DNA from: Winogradskyella schleiferi
Lineage (GTDB): Bacteria; Bacteroidota; Bacteroidia; Flavobacteriales; Flavobacteriaceae
DNA: 64,000 nt
NCBI RefSeq assembly: GCF_013394655.1
Contig: NZ_CP053351.1
Span: forward strand, 3,254,501-3,318,500
Direction of reading: 5' to 3'
Both the position numbers and the translations under genes were made by a program. Below are positions 45,055 through 53,887 of the stretch, piece after piece. Position 1 is the stretch's first letter. Each line of letters starts with the position of its first letter. The notes under the pieces were generated by a model. That model ran no database searches. It saw only the letters and a program-made list of their open reading frames with translations, and was not told where the DNA came from.

Positions 45055-46509
45055 TTGGAAAAAAATAAACTCATAGACAGATACGATTTTGAAAAGCAAG
45101 TTTCTTTATCAATAGATGCAATCAAATCTCTAAAAAAAGAGAAAGCATACAAGACTCATCTGCCAAATTTCCCAATTCACGAATCCATAGCTACGAGTTC
45201 AAAAAAAAACAAAGGCGATTTCAAAGTGAAATTTTTTGTTGATGGCATATTTGATTATAAATATATGCGAGATTTCAAAAAATTTGGAATTAATGAGAAA
45301 ATCACTTTTAATAATGACGGTCGTATTAGTTGCATAAATGCTAACTCAACTACGAAAACAAGTGTAACTTTAAGCAGTCCGAAAGTTATTAGTATAACTG
45401 TAGATAATTTCCAACAATTAAATGATGAGGACTATAATGATAAAATTCTTCGTCTAGTAGTTCCAACAGAATTAGAAGCTCAATTTGGCGTTTTTACTTG
45501 TAAAAGTATTCATATTTCAGGATGCACAACTTTTTGTGGACTTTTAGAGATAGTTGTAAATAATAAAAATTATCATTTATTCAAACATAAAAATGATGAT
45601 ACGAAAGAAAGTTTTTTAATAATAGACAGTCTTGAAAACAATAGTTTCGAAGAATTTAAAACCAATACTTCTGCCATATTATTGGCTTTTGGTTTTGTAA
45701 CTGGAAATTTGTTTCAAGATGATTATTACTATCAAATCATAAAGGAAGATAATGTAACTATTGCAGAAGCTACTGCTTACTATAAAAACGAGCCTTCAAT
45801 AATTACACACGCAAGTCTTTTCAATCCTATGGACTTTAGGGATTATTTGAAACATTTTGGACAAGAAAAGGCATTAGATAAAATGTCCCTTCAACTTAAA
45901 CCAGAAGTATTTTCCCGTATGTGTGAGTTAATTATTGAGAATGTTACTCTTGCAAGGAGTATTAAATTAATTCTTGAGGGTAATCAAACAAAATTATTAC
46001 TTTTAAAAGCCGGAATTTACTCAATCGCCTTAGAAACAATTACAGGATTTATATCTAAAGAAAATAAAGAAAAGTTAAAACCTATACCTGACAAAAAATT
46101 ATCGGATTTAATGATTGATAAATTCAATAAAATCTTATCAGAGTATGAGGAATTTATATCCGATTATGGGAATGATATTTTGAAAGCTAAGATTGAAAAT
46201 ATAAACAGTCCAACTAATTCAAAAAAACTATCTAAACCTTTTGAGATTCTTAATCTAAAGCTAACAAAATCTGAATTATTAGTTCTAAATCATAGAAATA
46301 AATTTTTACACGGTACTTCACCATTTAAGGAGACAGATTTAGAAAATAAAGAAAATGATATTGCCTACATCTCTAAAAAATTATTGACACTATGTAATTC
46401 ACTAATTTTAAAATATTGCGGATATAGTGGACATCTTACTGATTATGGTGGATTTCATCAGTTGAATTGGGAAGATAAAGTTACAGAACATTTATTTAAA
46501 GTGATATAA
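45055..46509 (+). CDS. Putative HEPN-domain (ApeA-like) defence protein
   Basis: 484 residues, TTG start at 45055 (MEKNKLIDRYDFEKQ). About 1-250 is beta-rich (FKVKFFVDGIFDYKYM; LEAQFGVFTCKSIHI), like the N-terminal sensing domain of ApeA-type proteins. About 280-484 is helical, with HRNKFLHG giving an R(414)-x4-H(419) motif, the catalytic pattern of HEPN ribonucleases. The layout suggests infection-triggered RNA cleavage (inference). Sole gene of cassette 9. The full-length ApeA relation is from pattern only. Confidence 0.6.
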   Translation: MEKNKLIDRYDFEKQVSLSIDAIKSLKKEKAYKTHLPNFPIHESIATSSKKNKGDFKVKFFVDGIFDYKYMRDFKKFGINEKITFNNDGRISCINANSTTKTSVTLSSPKVISITVDNFQQLNDEDYNDKILRLVVPTELEAQFGVFTCKSIHISGCTTFCGLLEIVVNNKNYHLFKHKNDDTKESFLIIDSLENNSFEEFKTNTSAILLAFGFVTGNLFQDDYYYQIIKEDNVTIAEATAYYKNEPSIITHASLFNPMDFRDYLKHFGQEKALDKMSLQLKPEVFSRMCELIIENVTLARSIKLILEGNQTKLLLLKAGIYSIALETITGFISKENKEKLKPIPDKKLSDLMIDKFNKILSEYEEFISDYGNDILKAKIENINSPTNSKKLSKPFEILNLKLTKSELLVLNHRNKFLHGTSPFKETDLENKENDIAYISKKLLTLCNSLILKYCGYSGHLTDYGGFHQLNWEDKVTEHLFKVI

Positions 46510-46513
46510 TAAC

Positions 46514-46650
46514 TGCGCACAACAACGTGTATAATTAATGGCTAGTACTCGCCTACTTACGAAAATCCTCGCGGATTTTCTATTCGGGTTTTATTTACTA
46601 ACTTAGTTGCTTAAACACGCCACTAACCATACACAAACACGTTACCTGTA
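46514..46650 (+). repeat. attC-9, closes cassette 9
   Basis: TGCGCACAAC complements GTTGTGCGCA exactly. Common subtype (137 bp) with GAAAATCC-TCGC-GGATTTTC. Ends at GTTACCTGTA (46641). Confidence 0.88.
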
Positions 46651-46680
46651 AGCCAAGAACAATAATTAGAATCAAAATAA

Positions 46681-47118
46681 ATGATAGAAAAAAACATAGG
46701 ATTTATTAAACAAATAATTGAAGAAGGTATTCCAGTTCATAAATTTTTAGGACTAAAATTATTGGAACTTGAAAAAGGGTTTGTAAAAGTTAAAGTTCCC
46801 TTTAGAGATGAAATTGTTGGAGATATGAGAACAAACAGGTGGCACGGAGGAATTATTGCTACAATAATGGACTCTGTTGGTGGTATTGCAGGAAGCACTC
46901 ACTTTACGTCATTGGAAGATAAATTAGTAACTATTGATTTAAGAATAGATTATTTAAAAGGTGCTGAAGCATCTGAAATAATTGTGGAAGGTAAAATAGT
47001 TAGGTTAGGTAATAGAATACTTGTAACGAAAATGAAAGCCTTTCAGAATGATGAATTAATTGCAGAAGGAAAAGGCGTATATAATTTCATACGAATTAAC
47101 AAATCAACGGAAAAATAG
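46681..47118 (+). CDS. PaaI-type hotdog thioesterase
   Basis: 145 residues, one hotdog fold. HGGIIATIMDSVGGIAG carries the HGG and catalytic Asp/Glu-region motif of PaaI/YigI acyl-CoA thioesterases; LVTIDLRIDYLKGA and the final IAEGKGVYNF strand fit the family. Probably hydrolyses an acyl- or aryl-CoA in the cytoplasm. Its substrate is unknown. It is the only clear metabolic enzyme in the left half of the array. Cassette 10 (682 bp). Confidence 0.85.
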   Translation: MIEKNIGFIKQIIEEGIPVHKFLGLKLLELEKGFVKVKVPFRDEIVGDMRTNRWHGGIIATIMDSVGGIAGSTHFTSLEDKLVTIDLRIDYLKGAEASEIIVEGKIVRLGNRILVTKMKAFQNDELIAEGKGVYNFIRINKSTEK

Positions 47119-47137
47119 GAACTGAAACAAAATAGCC

Positions 47138-47331
47138 TACAGGTAACAAAGTGTAAAAATAATAAGGGTTTTAGTGCTTATCCCAAAGTGAAGTGCATTT
47201 TACAAAGTCCGCAAAATTTACAATTTTGCATGTCTATTAATTAAAGAAAAAATTGCAAATTTGGCTAAGTGATAAATTGAAAGTTCAGTCCTTCGAAATC
47301 CCTTACTATTCTTACACAAACCGTTGCCATT
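47138..47331 (+). repeat. attC-10, closes cassette 10
   Basis: TACAGGTAAC complements GTTACCTGTA exactly. Long subtype (194 bp): outer stem AGTGTAAAAATAATAAGGG / CCCTTACTATTCTTACAC. Ends at GTTGCCATT (47323). Confidence 0.85.
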
Positions 47332-47351
47332 CATTTTGAAAACCGAACTAT

Positions 47352-48194
47352 ATGACAAACAATCGAAATAGAGTTTTTATATCATACAATCATAATGATA
47401 GTGATATGGCTCATCGAATTTCTGATTCTTTGCAAAGAGAAAACATAGATGTCATTTTTGATTATAAAGACATTAGCATAGGAGAAAATGTATTTAATCA
47501 AATTAGATATATGTACGAATCAAGCGAAACAGTTATTGTTTTACTTTCAAGGTCATTATTCTCATCTGATTATTTTCAACACGAATTTCCGCAATATTTT
47601 TTCGAAGAAGCTAGAAAAAGAAAGATTAATATTATTCCCATTTTAATAGAAAAATGCCAAGTTCCAAGTGATTTTTTAGAATTTGAAATTGTTAATTTGA
47701 CTAACGATTTTAATAAAGGGCTTCAAAGAATAATACAAAAGCTAAAAATTATTCCAGAAATAACTTTTGACCATTTTAGTCCAAGAGAGTTTGAAGAATT
47801 CACTTTTGACCTTTTAAAAGCCTTTCGATTTAAAAACATACAAAGAGAACAAACATTCAATGATAGAGGAATTGATTTTATTGCTGAATCATACTCTAAC
47901 GATGTTTTCGGTTTTCCAACCAAAGAAGTTTGGATGGTAGAGGCAAAATTTTATCGTGAACAAAGGTTTAGTATTAGTTCTTTAAATCAGATTATTGACC
48001 TATACAGATACATAAATAGAGAAGACACAAAAATACTTCTAATAACAAATAGTGTTCTAACTTCAGTAGCAGAAGAGTTTATAGAAGAAACGCAAAGAGA
48101 AAGAAATATTGAAATTAAAATTCTTGATGGAATTAAACTTAAGAAAGTAGTTACCAAGAGAAAACGTCTCTTAAATAAATACTTTTTGAGATGA
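47352..48194 (+). CDS. TIR domain fused to Mrr-like restriction endonuclease
   Basis: 280 residues. TIR domain 5-130: VFISYNHNDSDMAHRISDSL, ISIGENVFNQI and SSDYFQHEF with Glu78 at the NADase glutamate position. A PD-(D/E)xK Mrr-like domain spans about 138-255: FEEFTFDLLKAFRFKNI, Asp175 (DRGIDFIAES), Glu197 and Lys199 (VEAKFY). This could sense infection or NAD-derived signals and cut DNA (inference). It overlaps the next gene by 4 bp (ATGA), so the two form a coupled pair in cassette 11. Confidence 0.82.
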   Translation: MTNNRNRVFISYNHNDSDMAHRISDSLQRENIDVIFDYKDISIGENVFNQIRYMYESSETVIVLLSRSLFSSDYFQHEFPQYFFEEARKRKINIIPILIEKCQVPSDFLEFEIVNLTNDFNKGLQRIIQKLKIIPEITFDHFSPREFEEFTFDLLKAFRFKNIQREQTFNDRGIDFIAESYSNDVFGFPTKEVWMVEAKFYREQRFSISSLNQIIDLYRYINREDTKILLITNSVLTSVAEEFIEETQRERNIEIKILDGIKLKKVVTKRKRLLNKYFLR

Positions 48195-48745
48195 GCCAAG
48201 TAAACGATTTTATACAGAGGTTGGATGCTTGTCCAATGGGAACAGCAGGTTGGTCTAGATTTGAAAATTTATGCACAGAAATTCTTGCATTCCTTTTTGT
48301 TCCACCATTAAATCAACCAACTAGACAAGGACGAACTTATTCAGGAGTAAATAGACGAGATGCTATAATCCCAAATAGAAATATAACTGCAAATGCGACC
48401 GAAAATTCGAAAAATTGGCATCATCTCTATTTAGAATTAGAAGCAAGAATGATACTTTTTGAGTTTAAAAACTATGATGCAACAGAAATAGGACACGAAG
48501 AAGTCAATCAAACTAGAAATTATATGACAGCTGCAATGGGCAGACTATCAATAATGATTTGCAGTAAAATTCCAAACGATTCGGCACATAGACAAAGAAA
48601 TACAGTTTATAATCAAGACAATAAAGTCATCATTTTTATTACAAAAGAACAACTGAAAGAAATGCTATTGATAAAAGACCGAAATGAAGACCCATCTGAT
48701 TTAATAATGGACTTAATTGAAAGATTTTATATCCAACACGAATAA
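48191..48745 (+). CDS. PD-(D/E)xK nuclease-like partner of the TIR protein
   Basis: 184 residues. WSRFENLCTEILAFLF resembles the first helix of restriction-endonuclease-like folds. NRRDAIIPN (Asp57) and MILFEFKNYD (Glu91, Lys93) give a D...ExK active site. TAAMGRLSIMICSK fits the next strand. It would be a second nuclease or a nuclease-fold structural partner. Coupled to the TIR gene by overlap; the pair is the whole of cassette 11, which argues that they act together. Confidence 0.7.
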   Translation: MSQVNDFIQRLDACPMGTAGWSRFENLCTEILAFLFVPPLNQPTRQGRTYSGVNRRDAIIPNRNITANATENSKNWHHLYLELEARMILFEFKNYDATEIGHEEVNQTRNYMTAAMGRLSIMICSKIPNDSAHRQRNTVYNQDNKVIIFITKEQLKEMLLIKDRNEDPSDLIMDLIERFYIQHE

Positions 48746-48752
48746 AAAACGA

Positions 48753-48953
48753 AATGGCAACAACGTATATAACTCATAGCTAAGTAGTTGATTAATCAAA
48801 GTTAAGGCATATTTGGAAAGTCGCCAAATTTTTAAATTTGACGATTTAAAATAAAAAAGATAAATAGTAAAATTTAAAAATCTGGCTTGTGCTTAATCAG
48901 AAAATAATTTTCTAATTTACACGCTACGAGCCATATACAAAACCGTTAGCAGC
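48753..48953 (+). repeat. attC-11, closes cassette 11
   Basis: AATGGCAAC complements GTTGCCATT exactly. Long subtype (201 bp), same family as attC-5 and attC-13 (CGCCAAATTTTTAAATTTG inner arm). Ends at GTTAGCAGC (48945). Confidence 0.85.
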
Positions 48954-49244
48954 AATGACCTTCCTGCATTTTTGCCTAGTTTGTTTTTCGGAGATTTTTT
49001 TTGACTTTTAAGCCAGATAAATCAGAAAAAGTGAACCTCTAAAACTCAAACTCTAAAAACCAACTTTGACATCGGACTCGTTTCTCGTCCGCCAAATTTT
49101 GTGCCGTTGCGATCTGCGTCGCTCGCCTACTCTACTACGTCGGACTGACAAACAGAACGTTCATTTCTGTAGTTAAAAAATCAAATCATAAAGTCGGACT
49201 AACAAGCTCAGCGCACAATTCTGACTCTAATAAATTAAAACACT
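48954..49244. other. Cassette 12 body, no gene visible
   Basis: About 290 bp between two attC sites with no ORF longer than about 20 codons on the + strand. It contains GC-richer patches (GATCTGCGTCGCTCGCC) unlike neighbours. It could encode a small RNA or carry a promoter. Its termini are proper cassette ends, so it is a true mobile unit of 425 bp. Confidence 0.6.
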
Positions 49245-49379
49245 GCTGCTAACACCGCCTATAATTTATTGCTAGGTCACTGCCGACTTACGAACATTCC
49301 TTCGGAATATTCTATCTGTGATTTTTTGCTATCTTAGTGCCGAGACACGCAACAAACCATAGCCCAACCGTTGTATGCA
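49245..49379 (+). repeat. attC-12, closes cassette 12
   Basis: GCTGCTAAC complements GTTAGCAGC exactly. Common subtype (135 bp). Central hairpin GAACATTCC / GGAATATTC with loop TTC and one mismatch. Ends at GTTGTATGCA (49370). Confidence 0.88.
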
Positions 49380-49399
49380 ATGCCCGAAAAACAAACTAA

Positions 49400-50608
49400 A
49401 TGGAAGATAAAGAACTAAATCATCACAAAAATATATTTCAAGATTGTAACATCAACTTTCTAATTGGTTCAGGATTATCAAATCCATTTTTTGGTACACT
49501 CGGAAATATAGAAACTTGGTTGGAAGGTCTTGAAGATTTAAAATCAAAAAAAACCGTAAGTGATGAAAACTATCTTTTAGCAAAATCAACGTTATATAAG
49601 ACATACTTTGATATTGCAATGAGAGGGAACATTGATATTCACAGTTCAATAATAACTAAAGATGAATTTGAACCAGCAGAAACAACCCCTCAAGAAAAAT
49701 TAAATAATACTTATAAGGCGTATAAAGACTTTTTCAAAACTCTAAATCATATTTTATACGAAAGAAGAAGTAACACTGTAAACAAACAAATCAATCTGTT
49801 CACAACTAACATAGATATTTTTAATGAAAAGCTACTTGAGGATTTAGATTTACAGTTTAATGACGGATTTAATGGAATTTTTAATAAAAAATTCAGTTTA
49901 AGTAATTTCAAAAAATCATTTTATCAAAAAAGTCTTCACTATGATAATATTTCTGAAATACCTGTCTTCAATTTATTGAAAATTCACGGTTCAGTTACTT
50001 GGGAAATGAAAAATGGGAATATCAACTTTTCAAACCTTGGGATTGTAGAAGAAGTTGACAACGAAATATCAAAGTTATCATTATTAGATATTAAAAAAAT
50101 GAATGATGACAAGTGGGATTCAGATGACAGAAATCTTACTATAGAGGAAATTGTAGAGGAAGTTGACAAAATAGACCCAAAACCAGATGTCGGCGATTTC
50201 ATAAGTTCATATGAAAAATTGCAGATTGTAAATCCAACTAAAGACAAATTTAAAGATACTACGTTTAATAAAAACTATTACGAGCTATTAAGATTATATG
50301 CTAATGAGTTAGAGAAAGAAAATACCGTGTTATATGTTATGGGTTTCTCAATGGCAGATGAACATATCAGAGAAATTACAATTCGTGCAATTAAGTCAAA
50401 TCCAACGCTTAAAATTTTTATCGTTTCTTATACTGAGACTGCTGATGATATAATTTCAAATTTCCTTGATGATTTAATCGATATTAAAAGTTTTCCAAAT
50501 GTAGAGTTCATTTGTCCTGAGAATGGTTTTAATCTAAGGAAATTTAATGATTATCTGTTATTTCCTTTAAGAGATTCTATAATAGAGTATAATAAAACTA
50601 ATAGCTGA
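49400..50608 (+). CDS. SIR2-domain defence protein (SIR2-HerA system)
   Basis: 402 residues with a SIR2 fold in about 15-370: FLIGSGLSNPFFGTLGN (NAD-binding GxGxS-like loop), FTTNIDIFNEKLLEDL (the TTNxD motif, about 134) and LKIHGSVTW (catalytic His, about 196), then LYVMGFSMADEHIREI near the end, as in bacterial defence sirtuins that degrade NAD. It is followed after 3 bp by a HerA ATPase. The SIR2-HerA pairing is a known anti-phage NADase system. First of three genes in cassette 13. Confidence 0.85.
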   Translation: MEDKELNHHKNIFQDCNINFLIGSGLSNPFFGTLGNIETWLEGLEDLKSKKTVSDENYLLAKSTLYKTYFDIAMRGNIDIHSSIITKDEFEPAETTPQEKLNNTYKAYKDFFKTLNHILYERRSNTVNKQINLFTTNIDIFNEKLLEDLDLQFNDGFNGIFNKKFSLSNFKKSFYQKSLHYDNISEIPVFNLLKIHGSVTWEMKNGNINFSNLGIVEEVDNEISKLSLLDIKKMNDDKWDSDDRNLTIEEIVEEVDKIDPKPDVGDFISSYEKLQIVNPTKDKFKDTTFNKNYYELLRLYANELEKENTVLYVMGFSMADEHIREITIRAIKSNPTLKIFIVSYTETADDIISNFLDDLIDIKSFPNVEFICPENGFNLRKFNDYLLFPLRDSIIEYNKTNS

Positions 50609-50611
50609 TTT

Positions 50612-52447
50612 ATGAATGAAATTCTACAAAAGGATTCAATTTTTAAGGTCGGTAAAGTCATATCTGTAGAAGGTAGGACTATTAAAATTGAAGTTGATAA
50701 GGCTAAAAATTCTGCTCACCTCTTATATCAAGGGAAATTACTGCGTAATATTTCTGTAAATGGTTTTGTGAAAATTACAAAAGGTTTTACTAGAATTATT
50801 GGAAAAGTTGAAGGAGAATTTATCATTGAAGATAAGCAGTTCAGCAATAAAAAATATACAAACGAAAAGCAAAAAATCAAACGCATATTACAAGTTTCTC
50901 TGCTTGGTTTTTTCAGCCCTAAAGGTTTTGAAAGAGGAATAAAAGAGCTTCCTTTGATTAACAATGAATGTTTTCTTTTGGACTTGCCAGAATTTGAAGA
51001 CGTACACAATTTTGTAAAGAAAAAAGACGACCCATTAATATTAGGAACTTTAACTCACGAGAACAATCAAGAGATTAAGGTAGGAGTCAATGATTTATTT
51101 GCTAGTCATATTGGGATTTTTGGGAATACAGGAAGTGGAAAGTCTTATACTCTTGCGAAAATTTATCGGGAACTTTTTCTAAAATACATAGAGAATAATA
51201 AGTTTCGAGACAACGCAAAATTCTTCTTCATTGACTTTAACGGAGAATACGTAAACGATAATGTAATTATAAATAAAGACTATAAAAATATTTATTCGCT
51301 AAACACAAGAACTGAAAAAGATAAATTTCCGATTTCTGAAGAACAAATCTCAGATTATAATTTTTGGTCATTAGTTCTTGAAGCAACAGAAAAAACTCAA
51401 AAGCCTTTTCTTAAAAGAGCCATAGAAAATGATTTTCTTACTCAAAAGATACAAGATGGAGATAGCTTAATCGAGTTTGTAAAATCATTGATATTAAAGA
51501 TTATCGATAAAAATGATGATAATGTTAATATCGCCCAAATAATAGATTTACTATCACAATTGGGAGATTGTCTTACTAATAGTAATATTTCGCAAACCGT
51601 ACTAGATTTAAGACAAAACTTACATTATAATTCCACAACACACGGTTTTTACATTGGAACAAACAATTATGATGGAGTTATTCCATATGTAGAAGAATTA
51701 TTTGGTAACATCGAGTTTGATGAAATTGAGGATGATTATTTGTCAAAGGTTAGAATTAGAATTATTCTACAGTTTCACCACGAAATAATAAATGGATATT
51801 CGAATATTGAACATTTGTCACCTTTACTGAAAAGAACGCCACCGAGATTAAATGATTTAAGGAAAGTTATTGTTATTAACGAAGAGGATAGCGATAAAAA
51901 CATCACTGTTATCTCGCTACGAGACGTTAGTATTCAAATGAGAAAAATGCTTCCTCTTTTAATATGCAAGCAACTTTACGAAAAGAAAAAAGAGGTCAAT
52001 GAAAAAGAAAAATATCTAAATATAATTATTGACGAAGCTCACAATATTTTATCATCTATATCTCAAAGAGAAAGCGAGACTTGGAAAGATTATAGACTAG
52101 AGACATTTGAAGAAATAATAAAGGAAGGTAGAAAGTTTGGAACATTTTTGACAATTGCAAGTCAAAGACCTTCGGATATATCTGCTACAATCATATCTCA
52201 ATTACATAACTTCTTTCTACATAGATTAATTAACAACAACGATATTAAAGCTGTAGAAAGAACTGTGTCGTATTTAGATAAGCTTTCATTTGAATCTTTA
52301 CCAATTTTACCAACTGGTACTTGTATTTTGGCTGGACTTTCAGCTCAAGTGCCAGTTATGATTGACATTGGTAAAATCAAACCAGAATCTGAACCTGACA
52401 ATAAAACTATGTTGCTTATAGAAAATTGGAAAGATGAATTGGATTAA
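50612..52447 (+). CDS. HerA-like DNA-translocase ATPase (SIR2-HerA system)
   Basis: 611 residues. N-terminal HAS-barrel-like beta domain (about 1-85: VGKVISVEGRTIKIEV), then a HerA/FtsK-type ATPase: FGNTGSGKSYTLAKI (Walker A, about 171), FFFIDFNGEY, LNIIIDEAHNIL (Walker B, about 471), TIASQRPSDISATI and an Arg-finger region near the C-terminus (FFLHRLINNNDIKAVER). Forms a hexamer in known systems, where it binds the SIR2 protein and activates it. Overlaps the next gene by 14 bp. Confidence 0.9.
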   Translation: MNEILQKDSIFKVGKVISVEGRTIKIEVDKAKNSAHLLYQGKLLRNISVNGFVKITKGFTRIIGKVEGEFIIEDKQFSNKKYTNEKQKIKRILQVSLLGFFSPKGFERGIKELPLINNECFLLDLPEFEDVHNFVKKKDDPLILGTLTHENNQEIKVGVNDLFASHIGIFGNTGSGKSYTLAKIYRELFLKYIENNKFRDNAKFFFIDFNGEYVNDNVIINKDYKNIYSLNTRTEKDKFPISEEQISDYNFWSLVLEATEKTQKPFLKRAIENDFLTQKIQDGDSLIEFVKSLILKIIDKNDDNVNIAQIIDLLSQLGDCLTNSNISQTVLDLRQNLHYNSTTHGFYIGTNNYDGVIPYVEELFGNIEFDEIEDDYLSKVRIRIILQFHHEIINGYSNIEHLSPLLKRTPPRLNDLRKVIVINEEDSDKNITVISLRDVSIQMRKMLPLLICKQLYEKKKEVNEKEKYLNIIIDEAHNILSSISQRESETWKDYRLETFEEIIKEGRKFGTFLTIASQRPSDISATIISQLHNFFLHRLINNNDIKAVERTVSYLDKLSFESLPILPTGTCILAGLSAQVPVMIDIGKIKPESEPDNKTMLLIENWKDELD

Positions 52448-52811
52448 AATTTTAAAAGCTTACCATCAAGGTAAATTTAACAGATATTATTACGGACTTA
52501 CACCAAGAATGATAATTGGAGCTAGTCAGCATCCTATCGGAACGGCTTTTGAAAATGAACAAGTTGCCTATGATACGGCTTATGGAATATTCGAAGAAAT
52601 GGTTGAATATAATGAAGATGGGCTTATCGTTACATCAAACTATTGTGGAATTCACAAAGGACCTGTTTTGTCATTCACAGAAGGCAATTTGACTGCTGAC
52701 TCTATTGGAACAAGTTTTAAAAGTATTTGGGATAGATATGGAGATGAAATTATTTCTGGAGAATTTGGAATCTCAGACTATGATAAAAAAACATTGAATG
52801 AAATTGACTAA
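52434..52811 (+). CDS. Third gene of the SIR2-HerA cassette, unknown function
   Basis: 125 residues, ATG at 52434 overlapping the HerA end by 14 bp, so translation is coupled. Contains YGLTPRMIIGASQHPIGTAF and GLIVTSNYCGIHKGPVLSF; soluble, mixed alpha/beta. Not recognised. SIR2-HerA systems are usually two genes, so this could be an added sensor, regulator or effector. It could also be an unrelated passenger, but the overlap argues against that. Confidence 0.65.
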   Translation: MNWIKILKAYHQGKFNRYYYGLTPRMIIGASQHPIGTAFENEQVAYDTAYGIFEEMVEYNEDGLIVTSNYCGIHKGPVLSFTEGNLTADSIGTSFKSIWDRYGDEIISGEFGISDYDKKTLNEID

Positions 52812-52833
52812 CTAATAATTTTAGTAAAAGCAC

Positions 52834-53032
52834 TGCATACAACAACGTATATAGCTCATAGCTAGTCAGTTGCTTAATCGAAGTTAAGGCATATTTGGAA
52901 AGTCGCCAAATTTTTTAATTTGGCTTATTGAGAAAATATAATAAGAAAAATTAAAAAATTCGGCTCGTGCTTCATCCGAAAATAATTTCATAATTTGCAA
53001 GCTACGAGCCATATACAGAGACGTTGTGTACA
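52834..53032 (+). repeat. attC-13, closes cassette 13
   Basis: TGCATACAAC complements GTTGTATGCA exactly. Long subtype (199 bp), same family as attC-5: outer stem GTATATAGCTCATAGC / GCTACGAGCCATATAC. Ends at GTTGTGTACA (53023). Confidence 0.87.
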
Positions 53033-53038
53033 ATTAAA

Positions 53039-53413
53039 ATGAACGAAATCTTAAAGAAATTATCGCAAGAACTTTTAAGCGGAAAAGAAGTCGCAGAACT
53101 CTTTGATAATCCAAAAGATTTTCCAATCAAATTAGTTGAAGATCTATCAATCGAAACAGCTCTGAATTATTGGAATGAAAAAACTGACTTTGAAAATGGA
53201 GATTGCATAATGAACAATCTTCAAACATTTTGGGTCACAAATTAACATTATTGTAAAAATTTTGAATTCGGAAAAATTTCATGGGAATGTTACGAAGCTT
53301 TTGATGCTGGAGAATATATTAGATCAACTGATAGCATTGAAATTGATCCAGCGGAAAAGTATTCAAAACCATTGATTGAAAAATTATTAAAACGATTAAA
53401 CCTAATTGAATAA
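53039..53413 (+). pseudogene. Hypothetical gene with an in-frame stop
   Basis: From the ATG at 53039, 68 codons are open (MNEILKKLSQELLSGKEVAEL...TFWVTN). A TAA at 53243 follows, then the same frame stays open for 55 more codons (HYCKNFEFGKISWECYEAFDAGEY...LLKRLNLIE) to 53413. Both parts have similar composition and read as one soluble protein of about 124 residues split by a nonsense mutation. Readthrough or a real 68-residue product cannot be excluded. First gene of cassette 14. Confidence 0.55.
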
Positions 53414-53417
53414 ATTA

Positions 53418-53729
53418 ATGCCGACGTATCCACCAAGAAATACAGCAACAAAGAAAAATCAAATTCTGAATTATAAAATTTTTGAGTTTCTGTCATTACT
53501 TGATTTAGAATCAACAGATGAGAAAAAGAATAAAAAAGCTGAAGAAGTTAGAATTGCGATGCTTAATCTAATTAAGGCGAGAATAACATTGACTAAATCT
53601 TATAAATCAGATGATGAGAATAAATCTTCTATTCAGTCGCGAGAAAAATTAAATATTGACAAAACTAATTGGGAATCCTACACATACAATGATATAAAGG
53701 ATTATTGCGAGAAAAACAGAAAAGTATAG
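53418..53729 (+). CDS. Hypothetical basic protein
   Basis: 103 residues from the ATG at 53418, four bases after the preceding frame ends. Lys-rich and helical (EKKNKKAEEVRIAMLNLIKARI), soluble, no family recognised. The end WESYTYNDIKDYCEKNRKV is charged. Second gene of cassette 14; its upstream partner is interrupted, so its role may be lost. Confidence 0.55.
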   Translation: MPTYPPRNTATKKNQILNYKIFEFLSLLDLESTDEKKNKKAEEVRIAMLNLIKARITLTKSYKSDDENKSSIQSREKLNIDKTNWESYTYNDIKDYCEKNRKV

Positions 53730-53741
53730 TTTAAAAATAAC

Positions 53742-53882
53742 TGTACACAACACCGTGTATAATTAATTGCTTTGGTCGTTGCTTATTTGGAAAATTCCTT
53801 CGGAATTTTCTCGCGTTCGTTTTTGTTTACTAAATTAGTTGCTGAAACACGCAACTAACCATACACAAGCACGTTGTAAATA
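53742..53882 (+). repeat. attC-14, closes cassette 14
   Basis: TGTACACAAC complements GTTGTGTACA exactly. Common subtype (141 bp), central stem GAAAATTCC / GGAATTTTC with loop TTC. Ends at GTTGTAAATA (53873). Confidence 0.88.
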
Positions 53883-53887
53883 ATGCG

